Assembly (NCBI GenBank): GCA_034769895.1
Contig: CM068367.1
Coordinates: 1,314,371,046-1,314,435,045 of the forward strand
Direction: 5' to 3'
DNA from: Magicicada septendecula
Taxonomy: Eukaryota > Arthropoda > Insecta > Hemiptera > Cicadidae
DNA: 64,000 bases
In this document: positions 48,544-59,787 of the stretch, piece after piece
How the letters are laid out: each line of letters starts with the position of its first letter
Position numbering within the stretch: position 1 is the stretch's first letter
Notes under the pieces: model-generated
What the model was told of the DNA's origin: nothing
The model's input: the letters and a program-made list of their open reading frames with translations, nothing else
Database searches by the model: none
Made by a program: the position numbers and the translations under genes

Positions 48544-49744
48544 TATGGAGCATATTTGTTTTTGCGAAAGAATGTATGCCGCATTGGGGAAGTGTCTATA
48601 AATATCCACGCAAGTCTCAGGCTGGGTGCATAAAACGACAGAGGACGTTTTGGCCAATAGTAGGTAATAATAATAAAACACGTATTGCTCGAAACCTAAG
48701 AGTAACCTCAATCGATATCTGTTGTACTATCTCTTGACAGATTACATGTAAATAGACACGATATTCGCTTTTCTTTCGGAAATCTGTGTAAAAATTGTAT
48801 TCTGTGCAATAAATTATATAGCCTATTCTGTTAAGATTCGTCCATTGTTACACAGATAGGTTTTTGCATGCCTTGTGTACGCTTCGGGCCGCTATAAATA
48901 TTATAGCAATACGCGGTGGTATACGGAGCGCTTCTTACATGTGTGTGTGTGATGTAACAATATAATCCGAAGCGTGGAACGTTGCACTCTCTCGCTCCCG
49001 GTGTCTGCTCTGGAAATTGTCTGTGCATTTTAAGAGGCTTTTAGTGCATGTTCAAATGGCTCGTAAAAAATTTACTGCATCCGATCAATTACTAAATACT
49101 GCATAATAGAGATAGTTGTCTTGGCTTTTTAACATTAATATTTATGCGCGTTCCGAGAAACGCTTCTGCTGGACGTGTAAAACGTCTTTGTGGGCTGCAA
49201 AGAGACCGTAGAACCGAGGGGCTGCTACTTATTGATAACGGCAGTAACATTGTTTTTATTGGCCTATACCGGCTGTGCAACGCAGACCGGCTTTTATTAC
49301 CGCAGACCGCGGCGCGGCCGACAGCCGTCCTTATGAAGATATAAAAAAAAAAAAAAATAGTAACAACTAGGAAATATGGTGAGGGCGTGGAGATTTAGTT
49401 TTAACATGCAGGAGGATTCTATATGTGTGTTAACATTTTTTATTGAACTGGCCAGTGAGTCGACTATATTACAACGCAGTCGAACAATTTCAAACTAAAT
49501 CGTTTTTATCGACCCACCTCTATGGTGTCTCTTTTTGCTTTTACTTACCTTCTGGAATCTCCTCACGAGTATAAACAAGTTACTACTTTGTAATAGGGCA
49601 ATAGTGACGGATACTTTTATTGATTTTTCGAAGTCGATAATTGCTTTTCATTTACTTAATTACCTAAAATTAAAATAGCAATAAAGAGTGTGATAAAAGC
49701 GTCTCGCCAGATTTCCCTTGTTATGAAATCTTTGAATGTTTTCA
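48544..49744. other. No gene recognised
   Basis: An A14 run is present near 49347-49360. The GC-rich stretch 49140-49340 has overlapping short frames without domains. Confidence 0.35.
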
Positions 49745-50048
49745 ACATTTGGAAATATTATATTCTCACGCAGACTTCCGCGCGCGGTGTCCATTCTGTA
49801 TTTCAAGTCTTCTTCCGGTAAGGACCGGGTCGAAATTGTCTTGTAAGACAGCGTTTCACCCGTATTACAATGGGTATCATTTGGCCATACTGACCTGAGT
49901 ATATAGTGGGTTAATGGGTATATTACATTGGGTATCCTCTGGTCAGTGTGCCCAAAGGATTCCCATTGTAATATGGGTGAAACGTTGTCTCACAAGATAT
50001 TTTTGCACGCGGTCCGTACCGAAAAAAGACTTTAAATACATTTGGAAA
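49745..50048. mobile_element. Palindromic PLE-like hairpin element H4 with exact 11-bp target duplication
   Basis: ACATTTGGAAA at 49745-49755 and 50038-50048 flanks 282 bp. Inside, arms about 49798-49903 and 49942-50036 form an inverted repeat (GTATTTCAAGTCTTCTTCCG on the left pairs with its near complement on the right). Each arm read outward contains a short stem then GTGAAAC and a second small hairpin (GTCTT, AC, AAGAC on the left), the same order as at the PLE fragment at 3.87 kb. Confidence 0.75.
49957..49996 (+). ncRNA. Hammerhead-like core of H4, right arm
   Basis: CCCAT, loop TGTA, ATGGG, T, GAAAC, followed by a diverged small hairpin. The 5' part of the core (CTGANGA) is degenerate here (AAAGGATT), so this copy is probably inactive. 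Confidence 0.3.
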
Positions 50049-50489
50049 AGTTCTTTAGTTTATACTTCATCAATAATCCGTTCGTAACAGCAAGAAGGAA
50101 TATGAAGCAAGAGCTTGTACTGGACACTGTGACCCTTATAAAAAAATAAAACATAAAACCTTTCACAGTTGGAATCCCGGTCGTAGAGAGTCTAGTCTAC
50201 AAATAAATGGTGACAATGACAACTTGTAAGTACTTTGGAATCGTATAACAGAGAATAATAACTGTGAACTATGACATAGTGTATTGAACGGAATAACAAT
50301 ACGGTCTTGGTTAAAGACTCATTTTGTTCGATAAATTTACAAGTCTACTAAAGAGGAAGGCTATAAGAACGACTTCTTTAAAATGCAGTTAAATATAGGA
50401 TCTGAAGCTTGCGTATGACAAAGGATAGATCGTGGTTTATCCGATACGAACCTTATAATATTGTTCCGACGGTCTCACTTATCGTCATA
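50049..50489. other. No gene recognised
   Basis: AT-rich DNA; no feature supported. Confidence 0.4.
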
Positions 50490-50880
50490 TGTTACAGTCG
50501 AAAAACAAAATACAGAAACCGATTAAGTCAGTAATCACCAGCTTTAATTAATCACAAATAACAGTTTGTAATCAACTAAGTAGTCTCTTACAACAAACCA
50601 ATTTAAATTTGTTCACACGAATAATAATGTCAAATAACAGAGTTTCACATTAATTATAACACAGTAACACTTCACACAATACTTCGACAAACACTCGATC
50701 CGCGCTAAGCAAATCGCTCACTATCAACTAACTGATAAGCCGGCTTCTATGCTTTTTATAGGCAGCGCACGTCTTCTAGAAATATTCCATCCTGACTGTG
50801 GTGTGTCAGCGAATGCGTATTTCAAGTGTTCTCCAAAGTACTCTGAAACGTACTTGAGCGCGGCCTTGACTGAGGCACAG
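50490..50880 (-). promoter_or_regulatory. LTR-like segment (minus strand)
   Basis: The complement begins TGTGCCTCAGTCAAGG, has CTATAAAAAGC (about 50753-50762), then about 200 bp down a possible AATTAA signal, and could end at GACTGTAACA. This order is LTR-like, but no duplication, primer-binding site or second copy was seen. Confidence 0.3.
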
Positions 50881-52407
50881 CTGCTCTACTAACGGGGGGG
50901 GGGACGTTCTAGGCTGTTCGATAGGGTTCTCGTTACAATATTTTGGAATAAAGAATGAAACGAAATTAGAATTAGAATATAGGAACTATCGGTGTAGTTA
51001 GAAACATAAAAGAGGAGATCAAAAACTCCTTTAACACAGTTCGGGCATTCGGCCACACAAAGAGGATGAATGAAAAACGAGGCAAATGAGGACTTTAGAA
51101 TAGATTTGGATAGAAATAACCAAGACGGCAAATCCGTTGATTCAAAAGACTCTCAAAGCCCAGGTTCAAACTCGCTTTGCTTTTTCAATTTGTCTCGTGT
51201 ATTGCTGTCTTCATCTTCATTGTTTTCATTTGCATACTGTCGGAAGCAAAAGGAGATCAGAAAAATACTCATAAAAATTAAAACGTAAACGTGTCTTTCC
51301 TAACGACCGATTTGTAGATATTTCTAAATAACGACCGATTAATGCCCCAGCGACATAATGTAAACGACACATCAAAATCGACCAGTGAGGGAGGATATTC
51401 CAACTCTTCGCCAATCGCTCACCGTATTGTGACTATATTTGCAGCGTACACAGCAACAGTCATAATCAGTGGTGTACTTTATTATTTCTGTGTACAGTTC
51501 AGTAGTAGAGGAGGAACGTTAAAATTCTGCGCTTACGCTCGTTTAACTGTGAAGTTGTAAAATTCCGCGAACGTCGCCGTGTCGTAGAGTTCATTGATCG
51601 CGGGCGCGCGGTGTTGTGTTTGTGACTCTCAAGGCACAGTAACATAGAAAACTTAGTATTCGACCGATGTCGCTTCGCGAAAAAAGAATTCGCTCGCACG
51701 TAGTCCAAATAGCGGATCCAAGTCCACAAATTTTTATCTCATGTCCAAATCTGGTGACGCACCGAGCGTTTGTGTCAAAATAAGCATTTTACACACATAC
51801 ACTTGCAGTACTGTATGTTTGTTGTTTTAAGATACATATTATTACAGGTAACCCAGATGATAAAGTCAATTTAAACTGAAGCAAATTTATGATAACAAGA
51901 ATTGAGTACCCCAAAACAACACCTGCTTAACAACTTTTACAAACACAAAGATAATATCATTCTTTATAAAATAATTCTTCTTTCCGAAGAGAATCTACCA
52001 TGAGCTTATCAACTGATAGTTTCTGCCGTTTCATCTCCATTATTTTTTGTTGTTTTGCTTAAGTGTATCACTTTATTGAGAGGTATCACACCTTTAACAC
52101 CAATTTTCATTTCGTCAGCTGAGCAGCTTATTAAATCCTGGTTATGTTTGTCTTTTGATATTTATTTTCAGACCAGCGTTTACAGTTTTCTGGTTGAGCC
52201 CAAGTGACATAAAAATTAAGTGGATTAACTAATCTTTTACTGTAATTTACAAAATACTTAATTACGAAAGTAAGACATGCAACTTTAAAAAAGTTGATAA
52301 CTTTAAAAGCATGTTCATAAGAAAATATCGGTATGGAGAACCATACATGACTTCCATGTTCTAAGATTTATATTTAAAATCATTTTCGAAATAAAATATT
52401 TCCATAG
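50881..52407. other. No gene recognised
   Basis: Starts with a nine- to ten-G run near 50894. Short frames only. Confidence 0.4.
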
Positions 52408-52604
52408 AAACTACTTCTTTCTACTTACTGCTTCAGCCTTAACCACAGTACTGTGGTCACTAACGTATACCACCTCACGTTCTCGCACTCGATTTTCACT
52501 GATGATGGAAGTCGATGGCACTACCGAAACGTCTGGTTTAGCAGAAAACATTGGACTACGGCCGAACAGCCCGGGAAGGAATTTTAACAACAAACTACTT
52601 CTTT
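52408..52604 (+). mobile_element. Short PLE terminus (171 bp) with exact 13-bp target duplication
   Basis: AAACTACTTCTTT at 52408-52420 and 52592-52604 flanks 171 bp that contain one hammerhead-like core followed by the conserved GGACTACGGCCGAACAGCCC block also seen in H3 (GGACCACGGCCAAACAGCCC). Unlike H1-H4 it has no inverted second copy. A 16-bp palindrome (ACCACAGTACTGTGGT, 52442-52457) lies in its left part. Confidence 0.75.
52499..52530 (+). ncRNA. Hammerhead-like core in the 171-bp PLE terminus
   Basis: CTGATGA, T, GG-A-AGT, loop CGATGGC, ACT-A-CC, GAAAC: stem of five pairs with one A-A mismatch, with a canonical CTGATGA and GAAAC. Confidence 0.45.
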
Positions 52605-52791
52605 GTTGCCGATAACATAGTACACATAAAAAATTATCTCCTCCCCCTGCAACTAGTTTTCATTTACAGAAAATTACCCCCGCCCCGTTCGATTAGCCTC
52701 TTTATTATAAATATTTCATCTACGTTTCTACAGTAGATTATTATGATCTTCTTATCAGGGTACTTTATTTATCAAAATTAAGTACTTTACT

Positions 52792-53309
52792 CTTGTTAAA
52801 ACAAAAAATGTTGCAGGTAAACTACCCTTTCCCCATAACCGATCTTCTCCAAAATCAATAGGCCTTGAGTCCTCTACAACTCAGGCACATATGCAAAAAA
52901 TATTTGATTCTGTTTGAATGTGCGGCAGTTATCGTTTGTCATAGAAAAAAATGACATTAAACTTGTTAAAACTACTAATGTTGCAGTGTAAACTTGCTAA
53001 TGTTGCAGGTAAACTACCCCTTTCCCTTAACCGATCTATACCAATATCAAAAGGCCTTGAGTTCTCTACAACTGAGGAACGTATGCAAAAAATTATTTTA
53101 TTCTGTTTGACTTTACGGCAGTTATCGTTCGTCATAGAAAAAGTTACCCTTGTTAAAACATAAAACGTTGCAGGTAAACTACCCCTTTCCCTAAACCGAT
53201 CTTCACCAAAAACCATAGGCCTTGAGTACTCTACAATTCAGGTCTGTATGGAAAACATTATTTGATTCTGTTTGAATTTGCGGCTGTTATCGTTTGCCAT
53301 AGAAAAAAT
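52792..53309. repeat. Tandem array, three units of about 165-187 bp
   Basis: Units start at CTTGTTAAAAC, at 52792, 52962 and 53149, and share GTTGCAGGTAAACTACCC, AGGCCTTGAGT, TTCTGTTTGA and CAGTTATCGTTYGTCATAG. The minus strand is open for 95 codons (52929-53216), and ERGSLPAT recurs after 55 residues, so the basic 165-bp period is a multiple of three. The middle unit has an extra partial duplication of about 22 bp. Confidence 0.85.
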
Positions 53310-54178
53310 TCTACACAGACACACAGATAGACAGACACACACACACACTTTTCGAAATATGACTTTTCTTCATGTTTCTGAGGGTAGTAGAATCAGAATC
53401 AACCGTTATCTCGAACACGATTTTTTTCGCTATGACCATACTGTCTGGCCGCGATTCCATGACTGAGCATTGTGTAAGGTGGGAGAAGCATGGCCGGGTA
53501 CTACGGTAGGCTAAGTGGAGGTAAACCAAACGGCTAGTACACATATTTCACCCTACCTCGCTTACAAGCGGCCGCATGGTGGGGGAGAGCAGTCTCGATC
53601 ATCCAGTCGTGGCCAGACAGTACTTCCATTTCCTTATGGAACATGGAAGTAAAAATCATAAGACGAGTTTTTGTAATAATTTATAAAAAATTGTAAACAA
53701 AAATAAAGTTTGGCATTGAAAAGTTAAAAAACTCGTCAAAAAGTTTAAAGTTTTTATTTTTAAATTTCATTAAATTGTTGTATACAAGTCTTAAAAAATT
53801 CGGATACAGTATTGATTTTATTAAAATAACGTAGTTTTTAAATAATTAAAAATGAATATTTTAAGTCTTTTGGTTACTTAAAATAATTATTATGAATTGC
53901 AGCCTGATGGTGAATCTTGGGAGGGGAGTGAGAAATTGGGAGGGACTGCGGCATTGGCCTTTGGGGGGGTGGGGGAGATAGTCACCACAAACGCAATTGT
54001 GATAAACTAAACGTCTGTATTTTAACTGAGTGTTTTGAATTAGTTTTGACAGTTCCCTACTCCAGACTCGAGGTGTGCTGCATCTAGGATTGTTGCTGTG
54101 CTGTAGAGGAAAAGCTTCAGTCCCTTTATAACTGCGCATCTTCCCGTCGGAATACTGGAGACTGATGTATAAACACTG
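53310..54178. other. Simple repeats, then no gene recognised
   Basis: An (AC)-rich ACAGACACACAGATAGACAG tract at 53314-53348 directly follows the tandem array and may belong to its unit. The rest has no recognisable feature. Confidence 0.4.
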
Positions 54179-54344
54179 TACGATGGCAGGGGGAAAAGTT
54201 CCGCGCCCGACACAGACATAGCGCTACTATGCTCATTATGTTGACCGTGTTGTATGATTTGTAGGTCTAGTTTCGATGATTTCAAGTAAATGAGTTGCTT
54301 ATTATTAGTGGCACAGTCCACCGCTGTAAGCGGCTCGAGCATCA

Positions 54345-55690
54345 TTCGATAGACTGGAAATTCGTGGTATGATTAAATTGTGTTTTCATAGATTTAACAG
54401 CAACCGATATAAAAAAAAGGGCTGTATTCAAAGTTGGGGGACTCTTATCCATCGAATATAAGGTTGAGCGCTGGTTTGCTGTGTTTAAATGGGTCGGACA
54501 AGTACAACTGGCGACCCACGTGTTGCACGTCCAATTGAAGTGACTTTGCCAGCAAAAATAGAAAAAATCCCATAAAATCGTTTTGGTAGACCGTATAATG
54601 AATGTCAACGAGATAGCTGAGACTGCTGGTATATCAACAGAACCTGTGCGCAGTATCTTACAGCAACATCTGTGTTTGACAAAGCTGTGCGCTAGATGGG
54701 TGCCGCGTTTGCTGACATTGACCAAAAAAATTGTCGAAAGGAGGTTTGAACCAATTGTTGCTATGGATAAAATCAAAGAATTGAAGTTCGAATTGCTTCG
54801 TCAGCCACCATACTTGCCCTATTTAGCCCCGAGTGACTTCTCCCTCTTTCCTATCCTCAGAAGTGGGATACGATTTAATCACGACAATCTTGTCAGCGAT
54901 GTTGTAAATGGCTATTTTGAGGACCTCGACAAATAGGCTATCAGTCCGGCATAAACGCTTTAGAACAGTGGTTCCCAAAGTGGGTCCGCGGACACGTTTA
55001 GGAAAGATAGAACGTACCGTAATTTTCTCCGATTTGTTATAGACTAAAATCTAAATTTTATAATCTTAAAGCAATTAGAAGATTCCAGTATTTTTTTTCT
55101 ACAAACTAATAGTAATTGTAGAAATAATTTGAAACTAATGGCTTTAATAATGTCTTTAAATCATGTCGTGTAGCAGATCTGTTTGTCAGCCGGTCTGACT
55201 AGAGCGCCGCATCAACGCAGAACTGATCGCACTGTTTTAGTCCACGTATAAACTCTGTATCTAAGCAATACGTTTTCCGTGTAGCTGGTTTTCGACGCAT
55301 GTGGCTGGAAATATAGAGCCGAGGTTGGCAAAGTTAAGAAATAAACTTGATGTCGAGAGTGACTTAATATTTAATTATCAGATATTAAACCTAATACTGC
55401 AGAGTTAATTGTTCAAAAGCAGCATCATTGTGTACATTAAACTATGTTTGATATCATTAATATTATAATTTTGCAAGTTAAGAGAATTTTGATTTTAATA
55501 CGATTTAATTAAAATATAAAAGTTTTTATCATATTTACTGTTTGTTTTATTTCATAACTCAGACGGGGTCCGTGAAATTTTTAATTTTTGAAGGGGGTCC
55601 GCGGACTGAAAAGTTTGGGAACCACTGGTTTAGAATATCGTCGGAGAAAGTGTGTAGAGGTAAACAGAGATTATGTTGAGAAATAAATGC
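54345..55690 (+). pseudogene. mariner transposase, disrupted
   Basis: An N-terminal part is recognisable in broken frames (KWVGQVQL region, then DPRVARPIEVTLPAKIEK in another frame). From 54583 the frame is open for 118 codons: NVNEIAETAGISTEPVRSIL is the helix-turn-helix, and CARWVPRLLT is the linker motif. The sequence then jumps from LTLTKK to VAMDKIKELKFELL, and PYLPYLAPSDFSLFP holds the third catalytic Asp. The first two catalytic Asp residues lie in the deleted middle. After a stop, the C-terminus is interrupted by the hAT MITE and resumes near 55636 (EYRRRKCVEVNRDYVEK). It cannot be active. Confidence 0.85.
54958..55635. mobile_element. hAT-type MITE nested in mariner, 8-bp duplication
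   Basis: A 662-bp element at 54966-55627 begins CAGTGGTTCCCAAAGTGGG and ends in the complement of CAGTGGTTCCCAAACTTTTC. Near both ends is GGTCCGCGGAC. Flanks CTTTAGAA (54958-54965) and GTTTAGAA (55628-55635) are a 7/8 target duplication. CAGTGGTTCCC ends are typical of hAT MITEs. No transposase frame is present. It inserted into the mariner C-terminal coding region, so it is younger than the mariner copy. Confidence 0.88.
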
Positions 55691-55755
55691 AAATTAATCC
55701 AGAAAAGTGTTGTTTTCTCGTATTCAGGCCTATAACTTTTCACCCTACCCTTGTA

Positions 55756-56455
55756 TATTCGGTTGCCGTTTAACTGCTTGATGTACTCACCGCACTCATA
55801 TGATAGAGGCTTGCAATATTCACGCCAGTAGCGCATGTCTTCATTGTATTATTGCATATCGTTCTAAAAACATCGTACAGCCACTCGTGTTATATAAATC
55901 ACGCGAACGGCATATATATTTTTAATATATTTATTTATAGAGCGCGAACTGATCTCTTTGGTTTATTTATGGGTGCGTAAATAACTCCCGCGCAGGTGTT
56001 ACGGCAGACTAATAACGTATCACGCTATAAACGCCTCATCTAGACAGTTACTATAAACAAATATGATGAATATAAACCGAGTTAAAAAATCGTGTTTTTA
56101 TTGAGACAGAAGTTATAGGCATCTGTGCGCGAGCGATTCGTTGTTGTATGTTTTGTCAGGCGCGTGAGATGCGACATCTAGCGGGACATAACGTTATATA
56201 TAAATAGACGTATGCATACAGAAGCACAAATAAAATAAATCTCCTTCTCGGTTGCAGTTTTCAAGCCACTAATCTGTCCATACCTCTTAAAGGCACGTTG
56301 CTGCTTCTAAGCGATTCTGAACTAACCTTGCTTTGATTTGATTTGACGTTAGTTTCTTTTATTTTTTATTCTTATTTTTTTTGGAATTATCTCCTAAAAA
56401 TGTACCCATTAAGCTTTTTTTTATCACAGAACTTGGAAAAGAAAAGAAAGGAAGA
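55756..56455. other. No gene recognised
   Basis: AT-rich DNA between the mariner and a LINE tail. Confidence 0.4.
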
Positions 56456-56887
56456 AAAGAATATACGATGTATGATTAAAACGACGTTGATGTACGGATC
56501 CGAAACATGAAGAATGAAAGAACAGGTAAAAAGAAAGATGGAAGCTACAGAACGAGCTGCTAGAACGTCAAGGCTAGAGCGAATACGAAATGAAACGATC
56601 AAAGAAGAAATGAGCGTACAAAAGACAATCATCGACTGCATTGAAGAAAAACAACTAATCTCGTAGGGACACGTACAAAGAATGGGACAAGACCGACTAC
56701 CAAAGAAAACATTGAGATGGGTATCTAGAGAGTACAGAAAGAAAGAAAACATGGATGGAGCGCATAAGAAGATCAATGAGTGATAGAGGACTAAACGATG
56801 AAAACTGCAACGACAGACAAGAATGGAGGTTGGGCATCGGACAACGTCGTAGGACGTTTTGACCTCGAATAAAAAAAATAAAAAACA
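56456..56887 (+). pseudogene. LINE 3' end, decayed
   Basis: Reads TTLMYGSET, VKRKMEATERAARTSRLERI, RNETIKEEMSVQKTIIDCIE, GHVQRMGQDRLPKKTLRW and, after a shift, TWMERIRRSMSDRGLNDENC and DRQEWRLGIGQRRRTF. This is the thumb and tail of an insect LINE, and this copy is better preserved than most here. The tail is A-rich (ATAAAAAAAATAAAAAA). One in-frame stop replaces the usual Trp before GHV. Confidence 0.8.
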
Positions 56888-56890
56888 TGT

Positions 56891-57536
56891 AGCCATTGCT
56901 AATGGCGTAGCCAGAAATTTTCCAGGACTATTGACGAATATTTGTTTATGGGTAGGGGTCATAGACCAGGATTTTCTCATCGTGGAAAATGGTTGATTAC
57001 AAACGGAGGAAGGATCTTGGTGGTGTTACTACAACAAGCAAATTAACATTCTGAAGTCTTTGATGTAACTGTCTGTTCTAATTGCGCAGCACTTCCCAGA
57101 ACTGCCTTTGAGCACCAATCAGATTGCACCGTGCACCAATTAGATTCCATCGTTAGATGATATTACTTTTTTGTGTCAACGTTGCTACAATTACTATTCA
57201 TCAACCGGAACTTATTGCCTTCAGTGGAACCGACCCTTTCAACTGCAGAAACATGCCAGCAACGTAACTACACTGATGAGAGTTAAAAAATTAAAAAATT
57301 AATTACTACGATAACAGGTCCTTTGACGCTGATTGTTGTTCTCCTAAGTGAAAAAGTAAGGACAGGAGTTTCGCCAGTTACAACTACTGTGAATCTGTAT
57401 GCAGATCTTTAGACAGCTGGTACTGCTTGCTTGGAGATTTTACATACAAGACTCCATTGGACCTACCCAATGGGCGTAGGGTTGTAACCCCCCCCCCCCA
57501 TAGTAATCCCATTTGGCTACGTCACTGAGCCATTGC
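56891..57536. mobile_element. hAT-like element with 8-9 bp target duplication, containing repeat R
   Basis: AGCCATTGC at 56891-56899 and 57528-57536 flanks 628 bp. Left end TAATGGCGTAGCC and complemented right end CAGTGACGTAGCC form a 13-bp imperfect terminal repeat. Its interior from about 57040 to 57290 is a copy of the R family. A C13 run lies near 57489-57500. It sits immediately after the A-rich tail of the LINE at 56456. Confidence 0.72.
57040..57290 (+). repeat. Dispersed repeat family R, copy 4
   Basis: Blocks CATTCTGAAGTCTTTGATGT, CACCAATCAGATTGCACC, ATTACTATTCATCAACC, TTGCCTTCAGTGGAACCGAC and CTGCAGAAACATGCCAGCAA align with the other copies. It is the only R copy with recognisable transposon ends around it. 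Confidence 0.6.
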
Positions 57537-57944
57537 ACAGTTGCACCTATCCAAGTAGATAATTCACATTGAGACCACAAATGGTCTGCATTGAGACTGC
57601 TGTATTCAAGGGACCAGTCGCCACAGACTGTTTCTCAACAGCGTCGATACTAGTCAAACCAACGCTGTGATGGAGTTGTCGTAGCTGTCGAAATGCTACG
57701 GTAATTATAAAGCACCAAGAGAAGGTTAACCACCTGACCGTTAATGCTACACAGTTTTATTTAGTCTTAGGGCCAAAGTTTTCCTCTGTGAATTACTATA
57801 AATAATTTTTATTGTCAGTTTTGGTTTGGTCACTTTTATATTAAAGATTTAATTTTATCTTTGAAGGTTAATTTTTGTATGGAGAAACTAAACAATATTG
57901 TAATTACATTATTATCTATTACTGTTTAAATTACTGTTTATAGG
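57537..57944. other. No gene recognised
   Basis: AT-rich DNA without supported features. Confidence 0.4.
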
Positions 57945-58152
57945 GCTATACTACGACACAATGGGTTGGTTAAGAGAATAATAGAAGGAACTGAAGGGAA
58001 GAATCACATGGGACGACCCCGTTTAGACTACATGAAATAGCTTATGGTCGACATGAACTGCACATCATATTGTGAGTTGAAAAGAAAAGCAGAGAAGCGT
58101 GAAGAATGGCGAGCTGCTGCCAACCAGCCTGTGGGCTGCTAACCTAGAAGAA
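57945..58152 (+). pseudogene. LINE 3' end, short
   Basis: Reads GLVKRIIEGT, GKNHMGRPRLDYMK, stop, LMVDMNCTSYCELKRKAEKR and EEWRAAANQPVGC then a stop, in one frame apart from one shift and one stop. This is the terminal tail of a LINE of the group at 47.3 kb. It ends with GAAGAAGAAAA. Confidence 0.75.
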
Positions 58153-58689
58153 GAAAACTGTTTAAATAACAATGTTAATTGTATTAATATACTTACCACA
58201 ATTAATTGGCAATAATTATGTTGAGTCTGTTTTTTATAGTGAATCTGCATAGATGAAGGCTCGAAACTAAATATAGGAAGTCGTAACTGTCCTTATGGGG
58301 TGTCAAGTCGGTATCTGTGTTTGATCAGTTGACGGAAATTGAAACTTCCACCTTTCGTTGATAAGCTTCCGCAAAATTGTGTCAGTTCTGCAAGGTTAGT
58401 AGCGTTTCAGTCAAATATAAATATGTATTTCGTTCTTCCAAGATTCTGTATTAAAGCTCGAAAATATTGGTGTTTAATGCAACAGATCGAAAACAAAATT
58501 ATTTCGTAACTTTTACGTAGCAGCGTTGTTTGCTGTTTCACTCAATTCACGATCTTGTAGCAAATCTGCCTTTAACTGTAGGCCTATACCTTCTGGATGC
58601 TGAAGTGTTTCCTCGGTAGTGCTTACAAGGCAGGCTAGGACCCGACGTGTTGTAGACTTACCTTCGAGTTTTTGCAATTGATGAGCTTT
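58153..58689. other. No gene recognised
   Basis: Flank of the Jockey element; no feature seen. Confidence 0.4.
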
Positions 58690-59492
58690 ATTTGTATCTA
58701 TACCCTTTGCTTCCAGTAAATCTGTTATTATCGGTCGTCCACCATTACTGTCATTATTTCACCGGAGCCTCTGAGAAACTTCAAAGCCATCTTTACCTGC
58801 AAGATTGGTTCCAGCGGTGGAGGATCCGAGTTAATTCTGAAAAATCCACTCAAATAACCTTCACCATGAAACGTAGCTCTTGTCCACAAGTTACCAAAAA
58901 CGATACCCCCATACCTATAAAATCAGAAGTTAAATACCGGGGCTGCATTTGGACGACAAACTAACATGGAAAGCCCACATTCAGGCTAAGAAACAACAAC
59001 TCAACTTAAAAGCTCGGCAAATGTACTGGCTCATAGGTAGAAAATCTCATCTACCTCTCGCAAACAAAGTCATCATATATAAAGCTGTGCTCAGACCAAT
59101 CTGGACTTACGGTATAGAATTGTGGGGCTGCTCTAAACCTTCTAACACAAAGATTTTGCAGACAGTTCAGACAAAAATCTTGCGCTGCATAACGAATGCT
59201 CCCTGGTTCATCTCTAATCATACTCTTCACAAAGACCTTAACATTCCACATACATTTCTGATGTCATCAAGATGCACGCCGCTAAGTACAGGAACCGCAA
59301 CATAGGACACAGCAATAACCTGATCAAAGAGCTCCTCAATCCATCACTGGATGTAAGAAGGCTGAAGAGACAGTGGCCAGATGACCTGACCCGGTGACCG
59401 TGGTAACCATCGCTGGATGGTTCCCACCTCAAGTGACGACATGTATACCACTTTTACTTATTACTCTGTGAAATGAGTAGATTGTAAAACTG

Positions 59493-59545
<53 letters not shown>
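58690..59545 (+). mobile_element. 5'-truncated Jockey LINE with poly(A) tail
   Basis: Covers the end of the reverse transcriptase and the 3' untranslated part, ending in a 50-bp A run (59496-59545). The long uninterrupted A tail and near-intact frame suggest this is one of the youngest insertions here. No target duplication could be identified. Confidence 0.85.
58755..59397 (+). pseudogene. Jockey reverse transcriptase, C-terminal part, frameshifted
   Basis: The first frame reads LQDWFQRWRIRVNSEKSTQI, TFTMKRSSCP and IPIKSEVKYRG. The next part, in a frame shifted by one base near 58941, reads LHLDDKLTWKAHIQAKKQQL, MYWLIGRKSHLPLANKVIIY, KAVLRPIWTYGIELWG and TNAPWFISNHTLHKDLNIP. After a second shift near 59260 it ends HSNNLIKELLNPSLDVRRLK then RQWPDDLTR and a stop. 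The order of motifs is that of the Jockey RT thumb and tail. The catalytic YADD block is absent. Confidence 0.85.
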
Positions 59546-59547
<2 letters not shown>

Positions 59548-59787
59548 CTGCCCGTTTCGGCCGTTGAAATCTGAGGCTGTCTTCGGATTAAACCGTACAG
59601 TAACTAAATTCACGTATAAAACACGAATAACAAAATAAACACTCAGCTTGTTTGTTTGTATATTTATAAGTATACGGAAAATATTAGGAAGATTGAAAAT
59701 AGCAGTTTTTTGTCAGGAGAAAAGAAACCGGCAGTATTTAGCCGAAGTGAAGAAGACGACAACGCGGCCCACAAGATGAGGTGACAG

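Larger units (their letters stand above)
54179..55755 (+). mobile_element. Internally deleted mariner element with nested hAT MITE
   Basis: The left end TACGATGGCAGGGGGAAAAG and the right end, complemented, TACAAGGGTAGGGTGAAAAG form mariner-type terminal inverted repeats beginning at TA. Without the nested 662-bp insertion and its 8-bp duplication the element is about 900 bp, some 400 bp shorter than a full mariner. The loss is in the transposase catalytic region. Confidence 0.85.

Noticed and set aside
54342-54776. 144-codon minus-strand frame over the mariner
   Set aside because: It is the shadow of the transposase on the other strand.
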